Positions 58,237-64,000 of a stretch of 64,000 nucleotides of DNA are shown piece after piece (the stretch's first letter is position 1; the number at the start of each line of letters is the position of its first letter). The stretch spans positions 434,001 through 498,000 of the forward strand of contig NW_026516684.1 in assembly GCF_025766255.1 (NCBI RefSeq), read 5' to 3'. The notes under the pieces were generated by a model. The model was not told the origin of the DNA. It was given only the letters and a program-made list of their open reading frames with translations, and did not search any database. This DNA is from Zychaea mexicana (taxonomy: Eukaryota; Mucoromycota; Mucoromycetes; Mucorales; Lichtheimiaceae). Both the position numbers and the translations under genes were made by a program.

Positions 58237-60558
58237 ATGTTCCCAAATCACTCAACTGTACCCGCCACTGCATTATCTTCTTCTGTACCATTACGCGACG
58301 AGGCTGACTATGCCAACTTGAATTTGGAAATGCACAATGCGGTTATGCATATGGACGAACAATCTCAAGATCTTAGGCCCTCAAATACGAAACAAGCCTA
58401 CGACCCCAAGGTTGCTGAATACTGTGAATGGTGCAAAGAAAAAGGTTTCCATCCCATGATATGGGATCAAGTAACAGGTGAAAAATCACACACATTCCTA
58501 GTGCAAAAAGTAAGTTTATTCAGATTCTACATTAGTATTTGTTCTCGTCAAATATATTAGCTAGATCCTTATGTTAATATCATTCAAAGTATATTATGAT
58601 AACTCAGGTCCTCAGCAGAGCAAGTCGTGCCCTAGGAAACAAGCGATCAGCAGGCGAGGTCGAAAATGAAGAAGAAGCAATCCATCGTGTTGGCTATTCT
58701 ACTGTCGAGCAATATGTCAACGCTATTATTAAACTGTACAAGGAACAAGTCGAATTTGGTACGAACACTGCCACCAACAATCCACGAACGAATGCAGTCA
58801 AGCAGCTTTTGAAAAACGCAAGAAAAATGGAAGTTCGAAAGCGAAGCAATAACTATGAGGACCGTGCCACAGGAACACTCTTGAATGGCTACTCGACCCT
58901 CACGGAACTAGGAACGGTTGTCGACTACTGTATTCGGAAGGACAGGAGTGAACACTACAGAAACGCATTGATACTACTGATTTCCCACTTTGCCTTGATG
59001 CGTGGCGAGAACGTCCGAGATCTAGAGTTGGCTGATGTCCAGACCATCCCTTTACAACGAGAAGGACCGACACCAGATATCGAGTGCCCTGCCTTAGTTC
59101 TCCTTTTGGATCACAGTAAAAAAAATCAGTTCGGCAACAGTCAGCATGGATCTGCTATTCGTAATGCAAATGTCGAAGTATGTCCTCAGATGGCATTGGG
59201 CATGTATCTCTTCTACCGTTGGCACGTCGAAGGCGAACGATTTCTGGACATGACTGGGCCCAAGACTTGGTATGATATCAAGCTATGCAAGTCCAAACCT
59301 AACGATTTGACCTCAGCGATCACCCCTGCTGCGCACTATAAGGCCATTGACAATGCTTTCAAGCATGCCGGTGTTCGTAGCAAAGCCAAGACACATGCTG
59401 GACGAAAATCGGGTGCGAAAATGGCGGATATTGGAGGTGCTGGTGACTTGCATATCCGTCGAGCTGGTCATGGGACAAGTGATTCCATGGAAGGATCATA
59501 TCTGACAAACCTCCCTCAAAGATTGCTACACTATGGCAGATTTTTCTCCAGATGATGGTCACTTTTACCTCCCACGTGACATTGTGAAGCCTTCGCCAGA
59601 ACTCTGCCGCAGAATTTTCCCTTGGATTGAACAATGGCAAGAAAGGATAGATCAGAACGAAGGCGATAGTACGATGGCGGCAGATGGATTTCTGAAGATG
59701 TTGCGTGTTTTGCGTTTCACATTTCTACAAGATTCAGTTTTAATGCAACAACGCCATCCAGGTCTTTCCATTTGGAACGCTTCCATGTTCAATGATACAC
59801 ATTACTTGGAATTTAAAGGGTTAGTGATTTATGAAGCTGTTCGATATTGCTCGTGTTGCGTTAAAGTATACTTATTGATTTGTTTGCCTATCGTATCTAG
59901 AGCTGTGACAAGTGCTGTCAGCGAGGCGCCTAGACCCCAAGAGCTGACACTCCAAATGGCTATGCCCCATTTACATGATTCTGTCCGTACCATGCATACT
60001 GATGTATCAGCGAAGATTGCTGCACTTACTTTGGCTGTTGAGCAACAATCCCAAGCTACTCAACAGTACTTACGGGATTTGACATCTGGGCAGATTCCTT
60101 TAACTGTGCAACTCCACGCACACCAGCCGCCATATACATCTACTGGTCCTTCTGCTTCTGCTCCCACTGATGCATCTACTGCAGTTATCACAGGCCCTTC
60201 CGCTGCAGCACCGTTTTCTCCCGCACAGCAACAACTGGATACACCGCCAAACTACCGCATGAGCCGTGGCATCCATACCATCCACGACTTGTGGCGTGAA
60301 TGGCATGAAGGTTTAGGTGGTGCCCCATCTGTTGAGAGCCTCGAGTTACGGTGGGGCACGCAATGGCGCAGGGATGATTCCAAGTTCGTCAACCGCCGCA
60401 AAATAATCATCCAAGGCATCAAGCGATATGCACAGGAGAAAGCCATCACCGAGGACGAGGCCGAGTACAGAATCGAACAAGAGAGAGTTAATTTGAACAA
60501 CAAATCGTTGGATTGGATGAGCAAACACGTTGAAAAATGGATGGAAGCAGAACTATAG
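58237..60558 (+). pseudogene. Crypton tyrosine recombinase with GCR1-like C-terminus, copy 1
   Basis: Exons: 58237-58509, 58608 to about 59820, and about 59902-60558. The catalytic core shows Arg in FALMRGENVRDLEL, the His-x-x-Arg box in KTHAGRKSGAKM, and the nucleophile Tyr in DSMEGSYLTNLP. The residues after the second Gly of that block read GHG where copy 2 has GRW, so the usual His/Trp position is lost. Close by, near 59530, two bases are missing relative to copy 2, which shifts the frame. The C-terminal part (about 60240-60540, IHTIHDLWREWHEGLGGAPS to the end) resembles the GCR1 C-terminal DNA-binding domain. The second intron (81 nt) is free of stops in frame. Confidence 0.8.
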
Positions 60559-61490
60559 CACTTTTTTTATATATATTTAGTTGTCATATTTAATCACCAT
60601 ATCGCTATATTGATATTGGAAATAAAGAGATTAAAACGGTAGTAAACGTATTGTAAAACCCGGAAAGAGACATTACTACATGCGATTTATAGTGATTTGT
60701 TTTTAAATGGAGAACCTTAAAGGTAAAATGTACTCGTCACCGACATCATTGAACATGTCATTTAGATCTTGACAGACAAGCAATACAGAATAAAGCAACC
60801 ACCGCCAACTAACAGTTAGTGGGACCCCGCAATCCAAAATATGTACATATTTGCTCCTCGACCAGGGGTATTATGCTCACATAAACGTGTATAAATTTAG
60901 GAGCCGCTGGTCCTAGTGAGACTTGGCGGGACCTCAGGTTGAGATAAGTAGAGCATATCTTGCGGTCGGCGCAGTGGGTCTCAGCCCCAAGTCCCCAGCC
61001 AGTGGCGGACTTCATTTAAATATGCTATTTCCAAATAAAGATGAGAAATCGCGCGTGAGCGCGGAAAGCTGAGCATTACTGCGCCGAAAAGTAATTCAAA
61101 CGATAAATAAGGCATAAAGAAGCCCTTTTTATAGTAGAACTAATATTCTACAAATACAGCGTTTATGAAGAGATAACAATGAATATAATATCTATACTCA
61201 TGCTAATATTTTGAAGCTACGTGAGATATGGCTGTTTGCATGGTTCGACATCAACTGGGCTGAATTGGGCTGAACTGGCTGAATTGGGCTGAAGCATGAA
61301 TTACACTTATTGACAAAGCAATACTTCTTGAAGAGAAAACGCGAAGCCAAGCCTCCTCTTCAAAGATGCACAAACGTGTAAACTGAGAAGGCTGAGCACA
61401 GTAAAGTATATAAGACGGTCATTCTGTGGAACACATTGTGTTATTTTTCCGTCATCTTTATATTCTTGTATTTTTCCTTGAAAAACCATC
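60559..61490. other. Crypton 3' region, junction and copy 2 leader
   Basis: Contains the polyadenylation region of copy 1 (AATAAAG near 60620), the 75-bp motif (60875-60949), the junction at 60947/60948 and the leader of copy 2. That leader repeats 57687-58236 with few changes. No other gene. Confidence 0.7.
60875..60949 (+). repeat. 75-bp motif at the Crypton-Crypton junction
   Basis: Second occurrence of the sequence at 141-215 (two visible differences). It abuts the start of copy 2. Because its last two bases (GT) also begin the element, it may be the element's 3' terminus or a recombination site. Confidence 0.75.
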
Positions 61491-64000
61491 ATGTTCCCAA
61501 ATCACTCAACTGTACCCGCCACTGCATCATCTTCTTCTGTACCATTACGTGACGAGGCTCACTATGCCAACTTGAATTTGGAAATGCACAATGCGGTTAT
61601 GCATACGCACGAACAATCTCAAGATCTTAGGCCCTCAAATACGAGACAAGCCTATGACCCTAAGGTTGCCGAATACCGTGAATGGTGCAAAGAAAAAGGT
61701 TTCCATCCCATGATATAGGATCAAGTAACAGGTGAAAAATTACATGAATTCCTCGTGCAAAAAGTAAGTTTATTCAGATTCTACATTAGTATTTGCTCTC
61801 GTCAAATATATTAGCTAGATCCTTATGTTAATATCATTCAAACTATATTATGATAACTCAGGTCCTCAGCAGAGCAAGTCGTGCCCCAGGAAACAAGCGA
61901 TCAGTGGGCGAGGTCGAAAATGAAGAAGAAGCAATCCATCGTGTTGGCTATTCCACTGTCGAGCAATATGTCAACGCTATTATTAAACTGTACAAGGAAC
62001 AAGTCGAATTTGGTACGAACACTGCCACCAACAATCCACGAACGAATGCAGTCAAGCAGCTTTTGAAAAACGCAAGAAAAATGGAAGTTCGAAAGCGACG
62101 CGATAACTATGAGGACCATGCTGCAGGAACACTCTTGGATGGCTACTCGACCCTCACGGAACTAGAAACGGTTGTCGACTACTGTTTTCGGAAGGATAGG
62201 AGTGAACACTACAGAAACGCATTGATGCTACTGATTTCCCACTTTGCCTTGATGCGTGGCGAGAACGTCCAAGATCTAGAGTTGGCTGATGTCTAGACCA
62301 TCCCTTTACAACGAGAAGGACCAACACCGGATATCGAGTGCCCTGCCTTAGTTCTCCTTTTGGAACATAGTAAAAAAAAATCAGTTCGGCAACAGTCAGC
62401 ATGGATCTGCTATTTGTAATACAAATGTCGAAGTATGTCCTTGGATGGCATTGGGCATGTATCTCTTCTACCGTTGGCACGTTGAAGGCGAACGATTTCC
62501 GGACATGACTGAGCCCAAGACTTGGTATGATATCAAGCTATACAAGTCCAAACGTAACAATTTGACCTCAGCGATCACCCCTGCTGTGCACTATAAGGCC
62601 ATTGACAATGCTTTCAAGCATGCCGGTATTCGTAGCAAAGCCAAGACACACGCTGGACGAAAATCGGGTGCGAAAATGGCGGATATTGGAGGTGCTGGTG
62701 ACTCGGATATCCATCGAGCTGGTCGCTGGACAGGTGATTCCATGGAAGGATCATATCTGACAAACCTCCCTCGAAGATTGCTACGAACTATGGCTGATTT
62801 TTCTCCAGATGGTGGTCGCTTTTACCTCCCACGTGACATTGTGAAGCCTTCGCCAGAACTCTGCCGCAGAATCTTCCCTTGGATTGAACAATGGCAAGAA
62901 AGGATAGATCAGAACGAAGGCGATAGTACGATGGCGGCAGATGGATTTCTGAAGATGTTGCGTGTTTTGCATGTCACATTTCTACAAGATTCAGTTTTAA
63001 TGCAACAACGCCATCCAGGTCTTTCTATTTGGAACGCTTCCATGTTCAATGATACACATTACTTGGAAATTAAAAGCTTAGTGATTTATAAAGCTGGTCG
63101 ATATTGCTCGTGTTGCGTTAAAGTATACTTATTGATTTGTTTGCCTATTGTATCTAGAGCTGTGACAAGTGCTGTCAGCGAGGCGCCTAGCCCCCAAGAG
63201 CTGACACTCCATTTGGCTATGCCCCATTTACATGATTCTGTCCGTACCATGCATACTGATGTATCAGCGAAGATTGCTGCACTTACTTTGGCTATTGAGC
63301 AATAATCCCAAGCTACTCAACAGTACTTATGGGATTTGACATCTAGGCAGATTCCTTTAACTGTGCAACTCCACGCACACCAGCTGCCATATACATCTAC
63401 TGGTCCTTCTGCTTCTGCTCCCACTGATGCATCTACTGCAGTTATCACAGGCCCTTCCACCGCAACACCGTTTTCTCCCGCACAGCAACAACTGGATATA
63501 CCGCCAAACTACCGCATGAGCCGTGGCATCCATACTATCTACGACTTGTGGCGTGAATGGCATGAAGGCTTAGGTGGTGCCCCATCTGTTGAGAGCCTCG
63601 AGTTACGGTGGGGCACGCAATGGCACAGGGATGATTCCAAGTTCGTCAACCATCGCAAAATAATCATCCAAGGCATCAAGCGATATACATAGGAGAAAGC
63701 CATCACCGAGGACGAGGCCAAGTACAGAATTGAATAAGAGAGAGTTAATTTGAACAACAAATCGTTGGATTGGATGCGCAAACACGTTGAAAAATGGATG
63801 GAAGCAGAACTATAGCACTTTTTTTATATATATCTAGTTGTCATATTTAATCACCATATCGCTATATTGATATTGGAAATAAAGGGATTAAAACAGTAGT
63901 AAATGTATTGTAAAACCCGGAAAGAGACATTACTACATGCGATTTATAGTGATTTGTTCTTAAATGGAGAACCTTAAAGGTTAAATGTACTCGTCACCGA
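60948..64000 (+). mobile_element. Crypton-type element, copy 2, runs off the window
   Basis: Repeats copy 1 at roughly 95% identity by eye. At the window end it has reached the sequence equivalent to about 60742 of copy 1, so its last 200 bases or so are outside. The gene inside it is disabled by stops. Confidence 0.78.
61491..63815 (+). pseudogene. Crypton tyrosine recombinase, copy 2, with five stops
   Basis: Parallel to copy 1 over its full length. The active-site blocks are kept: MRGENVQDLEL, THAGRKSGAKM and AGRWTGDSMEGSYLTNLP. In-frame stops replace codons seen in copy 1: TGG to TAG (61716-61718), CAG to TAG (62294-62296), CAA to TAA (63303-63305), CAG to TAG (63690-63692), CAA to TAA (63735-63737). 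An extra A in the A-run near 62380 shifts the frame. It cannot make a full protein as read. The same two introns can be placed. Confidence 0.8.

Larger units (their letters stand above)
57687..60947 (+). mobile_element. Crypton-type element, copy 1
   Basis: The element starts at GTAGAGCATATCTTGC, the point from which it matches copy 2 (from 60948). It contains a 550-bp leader, the tyrosine recombinase gene (58237-60558) and a 390-bp 3' region. That 3' region ends in the 75-bp motif also found at 141-215. The head-to-tail join gives a period of 3261 bp. It has neither terminal inverted repeats nor an RT, as expected of Cryptons, which move as DNA through a tyrosine recombinase. Confidence 0.78.

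Noticed and set aside
1..64000. A bacterial-style system such as CRISPR, operon-borne defence or phage
   Set aside because: Spliced genes and eukaryotic families throughout; no spaced repeats or operon structure.

Overview
The window is nuclear DNA of a filamentous fungus, most likely one of the Mucoromycota. Nearly all genes are split by short introns (about 45-120 nt) with GTAAG/GTATG donors. The proteins are typically fungal: PA-domain subtilisins, a POM33 nucleoporin, a CM1-domain microtubule organiser and a PX-PH-RhoGAP. The Crypton-type tyrosine recombinases appear to carry a GCR1-like C-terminus. No rRNA, tRNA or CRISPR array was recognised. The species cannot be fixed from sequence alone.

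Layout. Bases 1-1992 hold a solo 75-bp repeat, a possible small palindromic transposon and a decayed GNAT acetyltransferase. A gene-rich block follows: POM33 (+, 1993-3334); two tandem S8 subtilisin-like proteases (-, 3650-7198 and 7585-10891); a putative mitochondrial helical-repeat protein (+, 12483-13552); PIH1 (-, 13663-14850) divergent from a CYP40/Cpr6 cyclophilin (+, 15405-17028); pyruvate kinase (-, 17710-20082); an Mto1/Pcp1-like CM1 protein (-, 20832-24705). Three more genes lie in long AT-rich spacers: a bHLH factor (+, 28561-30063), a PX-PH-RhoGAP (-, 35231-39643) and a GIR2/RWDD1 RWD protein (-, 42638-43898).

From about 44.98 kb to the end the window is a transposon island. In order it holds a LINE relic (+), a Helitron with Rep and helicase (-), a LINE whose 3' end cuts into the Helitron (-), a second LINE lacking its 3' half (-), and two head-to-tail Crypton copies with a period of about 3.26 kb. 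All coding copies carry visible lesions. The second Crypton has five stop codons, each explained by a CpA-to-TpA change. A 75-bp stretch from the junction of the two Cryptons recurs at the left end of the window.

The cellular genes are mostly housekeeping. PIH1 and CYP40 are both HSP90 co-chaperones in known systems and share a 554-bp divergent promoter with a two-unit heat-shock-element match. The proteases form a secreted or surface tandem pair that differ by two reciprocal intron changes. Exon boundaries were inferred by hand from splice sites, reading phase and family resemblance; no alignment or database search was run.
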